Source: Hyphomonadaceae bacterium
Lineage (GTDB): Bacteria; Pseudomonadota; Alphaproteobacteria; Caulobacterales; Aquidulcibacteraceae
DNA: 64,000 nt
Assembly (NCBI GenBank): GCA_022841905.1
Contig: JALHQO010000002.1
Coordinates: 310,001-374,000 of the forward strand
Direction of reading: 5' to 3'
The notes beneath the pieces were generated by a model. That model was not told the origin of the DNA. It saw only the letters and a program-made list of their open reading frames with translations, and did not search any database. A program made the position numbers and the translations under genes. Below are positions 56,528 through 64,000 of this stretch, one piece after another. Every line of letters starts with the position of its first letter. Position 1 is the stretch's first letter.

Positions 56528-58516
56528 ATGCCTGAAAGCAAATCAGCAAACGTCGTGAGGGCTATAGCCGTCGTCGGTCCGACCGGAGCGGGCAAGACGG
56601 CGTTGACACAGGCTCTGGCATCAGCCGCTTCGGGCGGTTCGGGCGCAGTCCCGAACGCGGCGGGCCAATCGACCGAAACGCAATTCACCGCCATCGACTT
56701 CATGGGCGACCATTACGCGCTGATCGACACGCCCGGCGCCGTGGATTTTCTGGCCGACGCGGATTTCGCGCTGCCGGCCGCCGACATGGCGATCGTCGTT
56801 GCTGACAGCGATCCGGACAAAGCGCTGCTGCTGCAGCCGTTCCTGAAGACGCTGGAGGAGCTGAACATTCCCCACGCCATCTTCATCAACAAGATCGACA
56901 GCGCACGCGGCCGCATCCGCGATCTGCTGGAAGCGCTGCAGGCGGTGAGCGCTGTGCCTTTGGTGGCGCGGCAAATCCCGATCTGGAAGGATGAGAAAGT
57001 CGCTGGCTACGTCGATCTGGCGCTGGAGCGGGCGTTTCAGTACGAACCGGGCAAGCCGTCGAAGGTGATCGATATCCCGAAAGATTTGGCCGAGCGCGAA
57101 ACCGAAGCGCGCTTCCATATGCTCGAACAGCTGGCCGATTTCGATGACACGCTGATGGAGCAATTGCTTTCCGACGTGACGCCGGATCGCGACGTCGTGT
57201 TTGCCGATCTGGTGCGTGAGATGCGCGAGAGCCTGATCGTGCCGGTTTTCTTCGGCTCGACGTCGCAGGGCCATGGCGTGCGTCGGCTGCTGAAGGCGTT
57301 CCGGCACGACACGCCGGCGCCGAGCCTTGCGGCCGAGCGCTTGGGTCTCTTGGGTGGCGGCGCGTACGTGATGAAAATTTCGCACGCGGGGCAGGCAGGC
57401 AAGCTTGCTTACGCGCGCGTGTTTGGCGCCAAGCTCTCGGATTCCGATCAAGTTACATTGAGCGATGGCTCGACGGCGCGGCCGGGGGCGCTTTTTTCCG
57501 TGCAAGGCGCGCAGACGAAGAAGGTGTCGAGCGCGCCGGAGGGCGATGTCGTGGCGATCGGCAAGCTCGATCCGGTGGCGGCGGGCGATGCGCTCGGGCA
57601 AAGCCAGGCGATCAGGATCGCGCGCAAGAAGCGCTTTCCCGTCTATCAGCTCGCTATCGCGACCAAGGACCGCAAGGACGATGTGCGCCTCTCCGGCGCG
57701 CTGCAAAAGCTGGTCGATGAAGATGCCGGCCTTGAGATCGTGCACGACCAGACGACGCACGAAGTCCTGCTGCAAGGCCAAGGCGAGCCGCATCTGCGGA
57801 CGGTGATCGACCGGCTAAAGGCGCGCTTCAATGTCGATGTCGCCACCGCGCCGCCGTCGACGCCGTACAAGGAAAGCATCCGCAAAAAGGCGGAGGTGCG
57901 CGGGCGCCACAAGAAGCAAACCGGCGGGCACGGCCAGTTCGGCGATTGCGTCATCCAGGTCGAGCCGCTGCCGCGCGGCAAGGGCTTCGAGTTTGTCGAT
58001 AAGATCACGGGCGGCGCTATCCCGCGACAATGGATTCCAGCGGTCGAAGCTGGCGTGAAGGACGCGATGAGCAAGGGCGCGATTGGTTTTCCGGTCGTGG
58101 ATGTCGCCGTCACCTTAATCGATGGGTCGTTCCACTCGGTCGATTCAAGCGAGCACTCGTTCCAGCAAGCCGGCCGCATCGGCATGCAGGAAGCGATGGG
58201 CCAGTGCGGCTCGGTGCTGTTGGAGCCGATCGAGAAGCTGACCATCTACACGCCAAGCTCGGGCACGCCGAAAATCAATTCGGCGGTGTCGAGCCATAAC
58301 GGCCAAATCCTCGGCTTCGAACCGCGCGAAGGCTGGCCGGGTTGGGACAAAGTCGATGTGTATCTGCCGCACGCTGAGCGGCAGAATTTCATCATCGAAC
58401 TGCGCTCGCTGACGCAAGGCTTGGCGACGTTCGAAGCGTCGTTCGATCATATGGTCGAAGTGACGGGCCGGCGGGCGGATGACGTAGCAAAGCGGGTGCA
58501 GGGCAGCGCCGCGTGA
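56528..58516 (+). CDS. elongation factor G-like GTPase (FusA paralogue)
   Basis: 662 residues. GTPase motifs: P-loop GPTGAGKT (17-24), DTPG in YALIDTPGAVDFL, NKID in AIFINKIDSARGR. Domains II-V follow the EF-G plan, with HKKQTGGHGQFGDCVIQVEP and the C-terminal EASFDHMVEVTGR. It is shorter than EF-G (about 700), and the switch I region is contracted. This paralogous group is annotated as EF-G-like; its role is unsettled (translation stress or ribosome rescue). A leader palindrome precedes it. Confidence 0.88.
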   Translation: MPESKSANVVRAIAVVGPTGAGKTALTQALASAASGGSGAVPNAAGQSTETQFTAIDFMGDHYALIDTPGAVDFLADADFALPAADMAIVVADSDPDKALLLQPFLKTLEELNIPHAIFINKIDSARGRIRDLLEALQAVSAVPLVARQIPIWKDEKVAGYVDLALERAFQYEPGKPSKVIDIPKDLAERETEARFHMLEQLADFDDTLMEQLLSDVTPDRDVVFADLVREMRESLIVPVFFGSTSQGHGVRRLLKAFRHDTPAPSLAAERLGLLGGGAYVMKISHAGQAGKLAYARVFGAKLSDSDQVTLSDGSTARPGALFSVQGAQTKKVSSAPEGDVVAIGKLDPVAAGDALGQSQAIRIARKKRFPVYQLAIATKDRKDDVRLSGALQKLVDEDAGLEIVHDQTTHEVLLQGQGEPHLRTVIDRLKARFNVDVATAPPSTPYKESIRKKAEVRGRHKKQTGGHGQFGDCVIQVEPLPRGKGFEFVDKITGGAIPRQWIPAVEAGVKDAMSKGAIGFPVVDVAVTLIDGSFHSVDSSEHSFQQAGRIGMQEAMGQCGSVLLEPIEKLTIYTPSSGTPKINSAVSSHNGQILGFEPREGWPGWDKVDVYLPHAERQNFIIELRSLTQGLATFEASFDHMVEVTGRRADDVAKRVQGSAA

Positions 58517-58517
58517 G

Positions 58518-58913
58518 CTAGCGCGGCCAGAGCACCATTTGCGTCTGCGTGACGAGCGCCACCGGCTTGCCGTCCGTTGTGGCGATATTGGTTTGCCAGA
58601 CGCTCGTCGTGCGGCCGCGATGCACGGGCGTGGTTTCGCCGCGCACGGTGACGCCGGCTTTCGCGCCGCCGAGGAAGTTCGTCTTACTCTCGATCGTCGT
58701 GGTGCCGACAGCGCCTGGCGGCAGCGCCATGAAGCCGCCAATGGCGCCGAGCGCATCCGCGAACGCCATGATCGCGCCGCCGTGCAGGACGCCGCCGGCT
58801 GTGCAGAGATCGTCGCGCACCAAGAGTTCGCCCATGATTTTGTCGGCGCTCGCTTCAGTGACGTTGACGCCCATCAGCTTTGCGAACGGCATCGTGTCGG
58901 CGGGATTGGTCAT
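58518..58913 (-). CDS. PaaI-type hotdog thioesterase
   Basis: 131 residues from ATG 58913. Hotdog motif AGGVLHGGAIMAFADALGAI, then TIESKTNFLGGAKAG and a basic RGRTTSVWQTNI. It likely hydrolyses acyl- or aryl-CoA thioesters. Its ATG overlaps the EamA stop by four bases. One base separates its stop from that of the EF-G-like gene. Confidence 0.88.
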   Translation of the reverse strand: MTNPADTMPFAKLMGVNVTEASADKIMGELLVRDDLCTAGGVLHGGAIMAFADALGAIGGFMALPPGAVGTTTIESKTNFLGGAKAGVTVRGETTPVHRGRTTSVWQTNIATTDGKPVALVTQTQMVLWPR

Positions 58914-59803
58914 GGATGCAGCTCTGGTTTCAGCGCCGTGAGGCGCCGCTCGTCCCATGCGGCCCACAGGCATGCGGCGACGATCAGCATCGCGCCAGCA
59001 TAGATTTCCACGCGCGGGACTTCCTGGAAAATCACGAAGCCGATCAAAGTCGCCCAGATCAGTTCGGTGTAGTGGATCGGCGCCAGTTGCTGCGCCTCGG
59101 CGCGGGCGTAAGCGCGCGCCATCAGATACATGAAAACGGCCGCCAGTGCGCCCATCAGCACGAAGAAGGGCCACGTCTCCGCCACTGGCGGCGTCGCGAA
59201 CGCGATGGTGGGGATGAGAAGGATCAGGCCCGGAAACAGGCTCGTCATCAGCCCGACAATCGGCGCGCCATCCTTCTGCGCGCGCTCGCGCAGCAGCACC
59301 ATAGCGACGGAGAAGAACGCCGCCGACACCAGAACGGCGATGACGCCCAGATCATGCTGCGGCGATTCCGCTTCGCTCGGCGCGCCCTGCATGGCGACGA
59401 TGACGCCGGCAAAGCCAATGGCGGCGCAGATTACACTGGTCAGGCGGATGCGCTCTTTGAGGATGAGCGCCGCCACAAATGGCGCCAGCAGCGGATAGAT
59501 GAAGGAGAGCGTTACCGCTTCCGCCAGAGGCAGAACCGAGAGCGCCCAGAAAAAAGTCACAGCGCAGGTGGCGATGACAAAGCCGCGCAGCCCATGCGCG
59601 CGCCACATTTCGGCGCTGATGGCGGGGCGCCCGGCGCGCCAGTAAATCGCGAACGAAAAGATCGCGCCGAACAAATAGCGCCCGAACGCGACCAGCAGCA
59701 CGTGATTGGTCTCAGCCAGGAATTTGATCGTGGCGTCCATCGACGCGCCGGCGACGATCGCCAGCGTCAACACCAGCGCCGGTGGCCATGTGCGTCCGAA
59801 CAC
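58910..59803 (-). CDS. EamA-family (DMT) membrane transporter
   Basis: 297 residues, ten helices, two EamA repeats (for example FFWALSVLPLAEAVTLSFIY and FLMARAYARAEAQQLAPIHY-type ends). DMT proteins export amino acids or other metabolites. The start is GTG at 59803, five bases after GGGGAG, which sits in the 3' arm of a strong hairpin. It is coupled to the thioesterase gene downstream. Confidence 0.88.
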   Translation of the reverse strand: MFGRTWPPALVLTLAIVAGASMDATIKFLAETNHVLLVAFGRYLFGAIFSFAIYWRAGRPAISAEMWRAHGLRGFVIATCAVTFFWALSVLPLAEAVTLSFIYPLLAPFVAALILKERIRLTSVICAAIGFAGVIVAMQGAPSEAESPQHDLGVIAVLVSAAFFSVAMVLLRERAQKDGAPIVGLMTSLFPGLILLIPTIAFATPPVAETWPFFVLMGALAAVFMYLMARAYARAEAQQLAPIHYTELIWATLIGFVIFQEVPRVEIYAGAMLIVAACLWAAWDERRLTALKPELHP

Positions 59804-59806
59804 GAA

Positions 59807-59840
59807 AACTCCCCGCGCGCCTTTTGGCCCGCGGGGAGTT
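59807..59840 (-). terminator. terminator/SD-masking hairpin ahead of the EamA gene
   Basis: AACTCCCCGCG pairs perfectly with CGCGGGGAGTT (11 base pairs, 12-base loop), followed by TTTTC on the minus strand. It ends the acidic-lipoprotein transcript but also holds the EamA ribosome-binding site GGGGAG in its 3' arm. It may act as terminator, attenuator or both. Confidence 0.65.
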
Positions 59841-59866
59841 CAACGGCAATAACCGTTTGTCGTGTG

Positions 59867-60112
59867 TTACGGCGTGGCCGGCGGAACGCCGCCCGTCGTC
59901 GAGTCACCCGGGACGGCGTCGGCGCCGTCAGCGGCTTCGTCGGCCGCTTCGCCGGCTTCTTCCATCGGGCCTTGGCCCGGGTCGATGTCGCCAGTGGTTG
60001 CTTCTTCGTATGCGGAGTCGGCGGCTTCGCCGGCTTCTTCATTCGGGCCTTGGCCACAAGCGGCAACGCTCAACAGCGCGGCGGCGGCGGCAATCGCTAG
60101 AACTGATCTCAT
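59867..60112 (-). CDS. small acidic lipoprotein, copy A
   Basis: 81 residues. Lipobox LLSVAAC. The mature part is strongly acidic with a repeat: GQGPNEEAGEAAD and GQGPMEEAGEAAD. It lies 27 bases downstream of a second acidic lipoprotein gene. Entericidin-like or surface-spacer roles are possible; none is shown. Confidence 0.7.
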   Translation of the reverse strand: MRSVLAIAAAAALLSVAACGQGPNEEAGEAADSAYEEATTGDIDPGQGPMEEAGEAADEAADGADAVPGDSTTGGVPPATP

Positions 60113-60139
60113 TTTCTCTCTCCTGCAGTGAACTTGCCA

Positions 60140-60367
60140 TTAGGTGCGCGGGTTGCCGTCTGTTGCGTCTTCCACGGCTTCGCCGGTGTCTTCTCCAGCT
60201 TCTTCAATCGCATCGCCAGCGTCGTCGGCGGCGCGCTCGAGATCGTTGCCGGCGTCCTCAAGCGCTTGTTCTGCGTTCGAGTCGTCCTCAATGGTCGTCT
60301 CTTGCGTGCATGCGCCCAGCGTCAGAAGGCTCGCCGCGGCAACAGCGACCAAAACAGATTTCAACAT
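60140..60367 (-). CDS. small acidic lipoprotein, copy B
   Basis: 75 residues. Lipobox LLTLGAC, then an acidic alpha-helical tail (EDAGNDLERAADDAGDAIEE). Similar composition to its neighbour at 59867-60112, from which it may have diverged. Probably co-transcribed with it. Confidence 0.7.
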   Translation of the reverse strand: MLKSVLVAVAAASLLTLGACTQETTIEDDSNAEQALEDAGNDLERAADDAGDAIEEAGEDTGEAVEDATDGNPRT

Positions 60368-60604
60368 TCAATTCTCTCCTAAGCCCGGCGAGTTTTTGGA
60401 TCGCCGCCGGAAGGGTGAACGCGCGCTTTAAGACACGGTTCCAAAAAGGCGGCGCGGGCGAGCGAACCCACCCGGCGCCGCCGCCCCGACCGCCTCGAGA
60501 GGGAGCGATCGGCGGCGTTGAAAACACTGGACGGCAGCGCTGGTTCCCCACGTCGCGGTGGCAGCCGGGCGGGAGCGGGCTATAAGGCCGGAAAAGAGGA
60601 AACT

Positions 60605-61738
60605 ATGGCGCTCACCGAAGACCAGGACATGATCGTCGACACCGCTCGCGCATTCGCGATGGAGCGGCTCAGGCCCAATGCGGCGCGCTGGGAAGAGGAA
60701 GGCCTCGACCGCGGCGTGCTAGAAGAGCTGGCGCAGCTGGGCTTCGCCGGCATCTATGTGAAGGAGGAGCACGGCGGCTCCGGGCTGACGCGCCTCGATG
60801 CGGCGCTCATCTTCGAAGAGTTGTCGCGCGGCTGTGTGGCGACTGCGGCGTTCCTGTCGATCCACAATATGTGCGCCTGGATGATCGATAGCTTCGGCGC
60901 TGAAGAACAGCGCGCGCAGTGGCTGCCCCAGTTGACGCAGATGAAGAAGATCGCGTCCTATTGCTTGACCGAACCTGGCTCGGGCTCCGACGCCGGCGCG
61001 CTGTGCACGACGGCCAAGGCCGACGGCAATTCGCAATACGTCATTAACGGCTCGAAAGCGTTTATCTCCGGCGCCGACTTCTCCGATCTCTACGTTCTGA
61101 TGTGCCGCACCGGCGAAGATGGGCCGAAGGGTGTCTCCACGTTGCTGGTCGAGAACGGCGCCGCTGGGCTCTCATTTGGAAAAGCTGAAGACAAGATGGG
61201 CTGGCGCGCTCAGCCTACGGCGATCGTGACTTTCGAGGATTGCCGCGTGCCGGTCGAAAACCGCGTCGGCCCGGAAGGTGAGGGCTTTAAGTACGCGATG
61301 AAGGGGCTCGATGGCGGGCGCTTGAACATCGCCGCGTGCGCATTGGGCGGCGCACAAGATGCGTTCGATCGCGCACTGCAATACGTGCAGGAGCGCAAGC
61401 AGTTCGGCAAACGCATCGCCGATTTCCAGAATACGCAGTTCACCTTGGCCGATATGGCGACCGATCTCGCCGCCTCGCGCGCGCTGTTGCGTCAAGCGGC
61501 TTCCAAGCTCGACGCCAAAGCGCCGGACGCCACCAAGTTCTGCGCCATGGCCAAGCGCTTCGTCACCGACACCGCGTTTAAGGTGGCCGATCAGGCGCTG
61601 CAGCTGCATGGCGGCTACGGCTATCTGGCCGATTACGAAGTCGAACGCATCGTGCGCGATCTGCGCGTGCACCGCATTCTCGAAGGCACCAACGAGATCA
61701 TGCGGGTCATTATCTCGCGGGAGCTGTTGAAGGCGTGA
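60605..61738 (+). CDS. acyl-CoA dehydrogenase
   Basis: 377 residues from the ATG at 60605 (GAGGAAACT upstream). FAD enzyme: SYCLTEPGSGSDAGALCTTA, RVPVENRVGPEGEGFKYAMK, GGRLNIAACALGGAQ, and the catalytic Glu in LEGTNEIMRVIISREL (E360). It resembles the isobutyryl- or short-chain branch. It catalyses alpha-beta desaturation in fatty acid or branched amino-acid degradation. First gene of a four-gene overlapping operon. Confidence 0.94.
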   Translation: MALTEDQDMIVDTARAFAMERLRPNAARWEEEGLDRGVLEELAQLGFAGIYVKEEHGGSGLTRLDAALIFEELSRGCVATAAFLSIHNMCAWMIDSFGAEEQRAQWLPQLTQMKKIASYCLTEPGSGSDAGALCTTAKADGNSQYVINGSKAFISGADFSDLYVLMCRTGEDGPKGVSTLLVENGAAGLSFGKAEDKMGWRAQPTAIVTFEDCRVPVENRVGPEGEGFKYAMKGLDGGRLNIAACALGGAQDAFDRALQYVQERKQFGKRIADFQNTQFTLADMATDLAASRALLRQAASKLDAKAPDATKFCAMAKRFVTDTAFKVADQALQLHGGYGYLADYEVERIVRDLRVHRILEGTNEIMRVIISRELLKA

Positions 61739-61989
61739 CCGTCAATTTCCGCAGCGTGCGCGCCATTCTGTGGCGCGACTGGGACCCGATCGGCTGCGGC
61801 GTGCCGGAAGACGAATACGACGATTACGTGCCGCCGGTCGTGGCGATGTTGACTCAAGGCAAGACGCGCGCCGACGTTGCCGACTATCTGCGCGTGACCG
61901 CGGCGGAGACGATTGCCTGCCCGGTCAGTGAAGAGAAATTGGCGCTGGTGGTCGATAAATTGTTCGCATTGAAGGGGACTAACGCATGA
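61735..61989 (+). CDS. small conserved-looking hypothetical protein
   Basis: 84 residues from GTG at 61735, overlapping the dehydrogenase stop (GTGA). It begins MTVNFRSVRAILWRDWDPIG and continues DEYDDYVPPVVAMLTQG, a pattern I associate with DUF1871-like small proteins. No motif for catalysis or membrane. Its end overlaps the next gene by 4 bases. Confidence 0.7.
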   Translation: MTVNFRSVRAILWRDWDPIGCGVPEDEYDDYVPPVVAMLTQGKTRADVADYLRVTAAETIACPVSEEKLALVVDKLFALKGTNA

Positions 61990-62369
61990 TCATTCGCGCA
62001 ATGGGGCTTGGCTTTTTGCTTTGGCTCGCGGTCGCCGCGGCGTTCCGTTTCGGCGGGCAGTATTTCTTTTTGCCAGACGGGCGGATGATGGCGTTTTTGT
62101 CCGCGCCGGTGATCGGCGTGTTAGCGGCGCTGGTGCTGCTGCGGGTTTTGAAAGAAGCGCGCGGCGATGAAGGTGAGGCCTCGATCGGCGTCGCTCTGCC
62201 GTCGCTCTTTCTCAACGGCTTTATGACGCACGAGTTCGCAACGACGTTGCCGAACATCGACCCGACACTCGACGCTACATTCGGCGCTTGGTCGCTTTTG
62301 TTCGCGGCGTCGATCCTTTTTGTTGGCCTCTCCATGACCAAGCTCGCGCCGCAGGACGAGCGTATATGA
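61986..62369 (+). CDS. DUF5367-like membrane protein
   Basis: 127 residues, about four helices (GLGFLLWLAVAAAFRFGGQY, APVIGVLAALVLLRVL, LLFAASILFVGLSM). Similar in pattern to DUF5367. ATGA overlaps on both sides place it in the operon with the acyl-CoA dehydrogenase and the GlpQ-like gene. Function unknown. Confidence 0.7.
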   Translation: MIIRAMGLGFLLWLAVAAAFRFGGQYFFLPDGRMMAFLSAPVIGVLAALVLLRVLKEARGDEGEASIGVALPSLFLNGFMTHEFATTLPNIDPTLDATFGAWSLLFAASILFVGLSMTKLAPQDERI

Positions 62370-63421
62370 GGCGGCGCGACATTCTGGTTGGCGCGGCGGG
62401 CTTAGCGGGATGTGCGAGCATGGGTGAAAGCAGCGCGATGCGTCCGATCGTGATCGCCCATCGCGGCGCCAGCGCCTATCGGCCGGAGCACACGCTCGCG
62501 GCGTATCGGCTGGCGATCCAGCAAGGCGCCTATTTCATCGAGCCCGATCTGGTAATGACGCGCGACGGCGTGCTCGTCTGCCGCCACGAGAATGAGATTT
62601 CAGGGACGACCGATGTCGCCACGCGTCCTGAGTTTGTCGAACGCCGGGCGGAGAAGACGGTCGATGGCCAAACCGCCACGGGCTGGTGGGTCGAAGATTT
62701 CACGCTGGTTGAGCTGAAAACCCTGCGCGCTAAGGAGCGGCTGCCGCAGCTACGCCCGGCGAACACGGCGTTTGACGGCCAGGAAGACGTGCCGACGTTC
62801 GAGGAAGCCCTAGCGCTGGCGCGTGGAGCCGGTGTCGGCATCTATCCGGAACTGAAGCATCCGACCTTCCTGCGCGAGCAGGGGCTCGATGCAACGGCGG
62901 CGCTGGTCGGCGTCGTACAAGCGGCTGGCGGGCAGGCCGTCGCTGACCGCATGTTCGTGCAGTGCTTCGAGACCGGCGCGATCGAAACGCTGGCGCGCAT
63001 GTCGTCGATCCGCTGGCAGTGCGTGCAATTGCTCTCGGCTTCCGGCGGGCCGTGGGACCGGCGCGGTACAACATACGCCGAGATGCTGAGCGATGACGGC
63101 CTGCGCGCAATGCGCGATCGCGGCGTGACGGGACTGGGCGTTGAGAAGTCGCTGGTGATCCCGCGCGATGCGGCGGGCCGCTCACTGCCGGCGACGGATT
63201 TGGTGTCACGCGCGCATGCGGCGGGCTTCGTGGTGCATCCGTGGACGATGCGGCCAGAGAATTACTTCCTCCCCGCCGAACTCCGCCTCGGCGATGCAAG
63301 CGCGCCGGACTACATGCGCCAACACGGCGACTTCGCGGCCGAGCTGCGCGCGTTTTACGCGGCTGGCGTCGATGGCGTGTTCAGCGATGCGCCGGACGCT
63401 GCGGTCGCGGCGCGGAGTTAG
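62366..63421 (+). CDS. glpQ: glycerophosphodiester phosphodiesterase (GlpQ-like) lipoprotein
   Basis: 351 residues from the ATG at 62366. The N-terminus MRRRDILVGAAGLAGC combines twin Arg and a lipobox. GDPD motifs: IVIAHRGASAYRPEHTLAAY, EPDLVMTRDGVLVCRHENE, YPELKHP and the C-terminal GVDGVFSDAPDAA. It cleaves glycerophosphodiesters to glycerol-3-phosphate and an alcohol in the periplasm. It starts within the stop codon of the DUF5367-like gene. Confidence 0.93.
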   Translation: MRRRDILVGAAGLAGCASMGESSAMRPIVIAHRGASAYRPEHTLAAYRLAIQQGAYFIEPDLVMTRDGVLVCRHENEISGTTDVATRPEFVERRAEKTVDGQTATGWWVEDFTLVELKTLRAKERLPQLRPANTAFDGQEDVPTFEEALALARGAGVGIYPELKHPTFLREQGLDATAALVGVVQAAGGQAVADRMFVQCFETGAIETLARMSSIRWQCVQLLSASGGPWDRRGTTYAEMLSDDGLRAMRDRGVTGLGVEKSLVIPRDAAGRSLPATDLVSRAHAAGFVVHPWTMRPENYFLPAELRLGDASAPDYMRQHGDFAAELRAFYAAGVDGVFSDAPDAAVAARS

Positions 63422-63468
63422 GAGCGCGGGCCTTCAGGCCCGCATTCGCGTCCGAAGACGCGCGCTCC
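63421..63468. repeat. cloverleaf-like inverted repeat
   Basis: An outer stem GGAGCGCG/CGCGCTCC encloses two hairpins: GCGGGCC-TTCA-GGCCCGC and CGCGTC-CGAA-GACGCG. It lies between the glpQ stop and the stop of the convergent gene at 63470. It could be a bidirectional terminator or a dispersed REP-type repeat. Confidence 0.7.
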
Positions 63469-63469
63469 G

Positions 63470-63817
63470 CTAAGCCACGCGGCGCAGCATGTTGCGGTTG
63501 AGGATTGGGCGCTGTGCTTCGAGGATGTCTTTCTCGACGCGTTCGCGCGCGGCGGGGTCTTTCACCACCAGGAGATGGATTTCCTTGGCGCCGAGGTTCT
63601 CGGCCGCGGCCCACATTTCGTGACGCGCGAGCGAGCGGGAGAAGTCCTCGGTCTTCGCCAGGAAGAGCGCGATCGGGCCGCCCCAATCGTGCGTCGGCTG
63701 ATCGTGCGGCTTCACGAACATGTAGACGCCGCCGAGCGGCTCCCAGGCGCGCGCCGCGCGGGCGATCTCGAACTCGTACCAGCGGCCGCTCGCGCCCTGC
63801 CAATTAAAGGTGTTCAT
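63470..63817 (-). CDS. small protein with GIY-YIG-like pattern
   Basis: 115 residues. GGVYMF near 29-34, ALFLAKTEDFSRSLARHE (about 50-67) in the place of the YIG-helix, and RERVEKDILEAQRPILNRN with a Glu and PxLN as in GIY-YIG nucleases. The second Tyr is replaced by Phe and the usual Arg/Tyr set is only partly kept, so activity is doubtful. It may be a non-catalytic or highly divergent relative; the match is inference from pattern. Confidence 0.6.
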   Translation of the reverse strand: MNTFNWQGASGRWYEFEIARAARAWEPLGGVYMFVKPHDQPTHDWGGPIALFLAKTEDFSRSLARHEMWAAAENLGAKEIHLLVVKDPAARERVEKDILEAQRPILNRNMLRRVA

Positions 63818-63943
63818 GCACGCCCCATCTTATGCCGACAGGTCGAATCTAGCGTGAGTCGGCGGCAAGCGAAGGCGCCGCGCCGTTTAAGGCGCCGGAT
63901 CGATGCTTACCGATTGGACATCCGCCGCGTCGAAAAAAGCGGG

Positions 63944-64000
63944 TCAGAAAACTTCAAGTGCCGCAGCCTGTTGCGCGGCGTGGTCGGGGCGGTCGATCGG
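63944..64000 (-). CDS. C-terminal end of a gene cut by the window edge
   Basis: Minus-strand frame open from the window end and closing with TGA at 63946-63944 after PIDRPDHAAQQAAALEVF. The reading looks like a protein C-terminus. A plus-strand ATG at 63903 also opens to the edge, so the choice is uncertain. Confidence 0.35.
   Translation of the reverse strand, partial: PIDRPDHAAQQAAALEVF

Noticed and set aside
58880-60100. Plus-strand frame of 406 residues opposite the EamA gene
   Set aside because: EamA helices on the minus strand are unambiguous; this frame is rich in Arg/Gln/His with no motif.

Overview
The window looks like a chromosomal segment of a GC-rich alphaproteobacterium, probably of the Caulobacterales/Hyphomonadales type. 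That placement is inferred from gene content: UrcA-family secreted proteins, a CpaE/TadZ ATPase joined to a PodJ-like Sel1 domain, a PhoX-type phosphatase, a TonB receptor with a DEIIVTAQRR-type plug start, and tightly packed genes with many 1-4 base stop/start overlaps. No rRNA, integrase, transposase, prophage or CRISPR array was seen. One tRNA (Arg, anticodon CCU) is present.

Layout. 1-9 kb: the 5' end of an AraC regulator divergent from an SDR oxidoreductase, a tiny zinc-finger-like protein, catalase-peroxidase KatG, a Ser/Thr kinase with TPR-like repeats followed by an ECF sigma factor, a double-UrcA protein, and a SOUL/DCC pair. 9-21 kb: TspO, tRNA-Arg, a Crp/Fnr regulator followed by a membrane RCK-RyR protein, PhoX and SelO, an LprI/DUF3298 lipoprotein, a two-gene ABC exporter and an MFS pump. 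21-26.3 kb: the EF-P modification cluster (epmB, GNAT, epmA) divergent from efp; efp is followed in tight coupling by an AAC(3)-I-like acetyltransferase, a class A beta-lactamase, a small acidic protein and ArsC. 26.3-29 kb: a cobalamin riboswitch and B12 ABC transporter genes.

29-33 kb: a very-long-chain acyl-CoA synthetase and a hybrid histidine kinase. 33-35.6 kb is the most accessory-looking part: a 27-residue membrane peptide, a gene broken by a stop codon and carrying a REP-like palindrome, a decayed parDE module, and an AT-richer gene with the residues of a class III nucleotidyl cyclase. 35.6-44 kb: thiC with its TPP riboswitch, an S41 peptidase, small membrane proteins, AraC, DUF6265, MscS and DUF423. 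42.7-50.4 kb: a tandem-TetR regulator upstream of a TonB receptor, an aldo/keto reductase, and the CpaE-PodJ-like chimera. 50-64 kb: acs, Lrp with ald, an EAL protein, an EF-G paralogue, thioesterase/EamA, two acidic lipoproteins, an acyl-CoA dehydrogenase operon ending in a GlpQ-like phosphodiesterase, and a GIY-YIG-like small protein.

The strongest candidates for something not well described are the CpaE/TadZ-TM-Sel1 fusion, the two-TM tandem-RCK-RyR protein next to a Crp-like regulator, and the lone cyclase-like gene in the decayed island. Small inverted-repeat elements recur through the window. All functional calls rest on motif recognition by eye; no database search was run.
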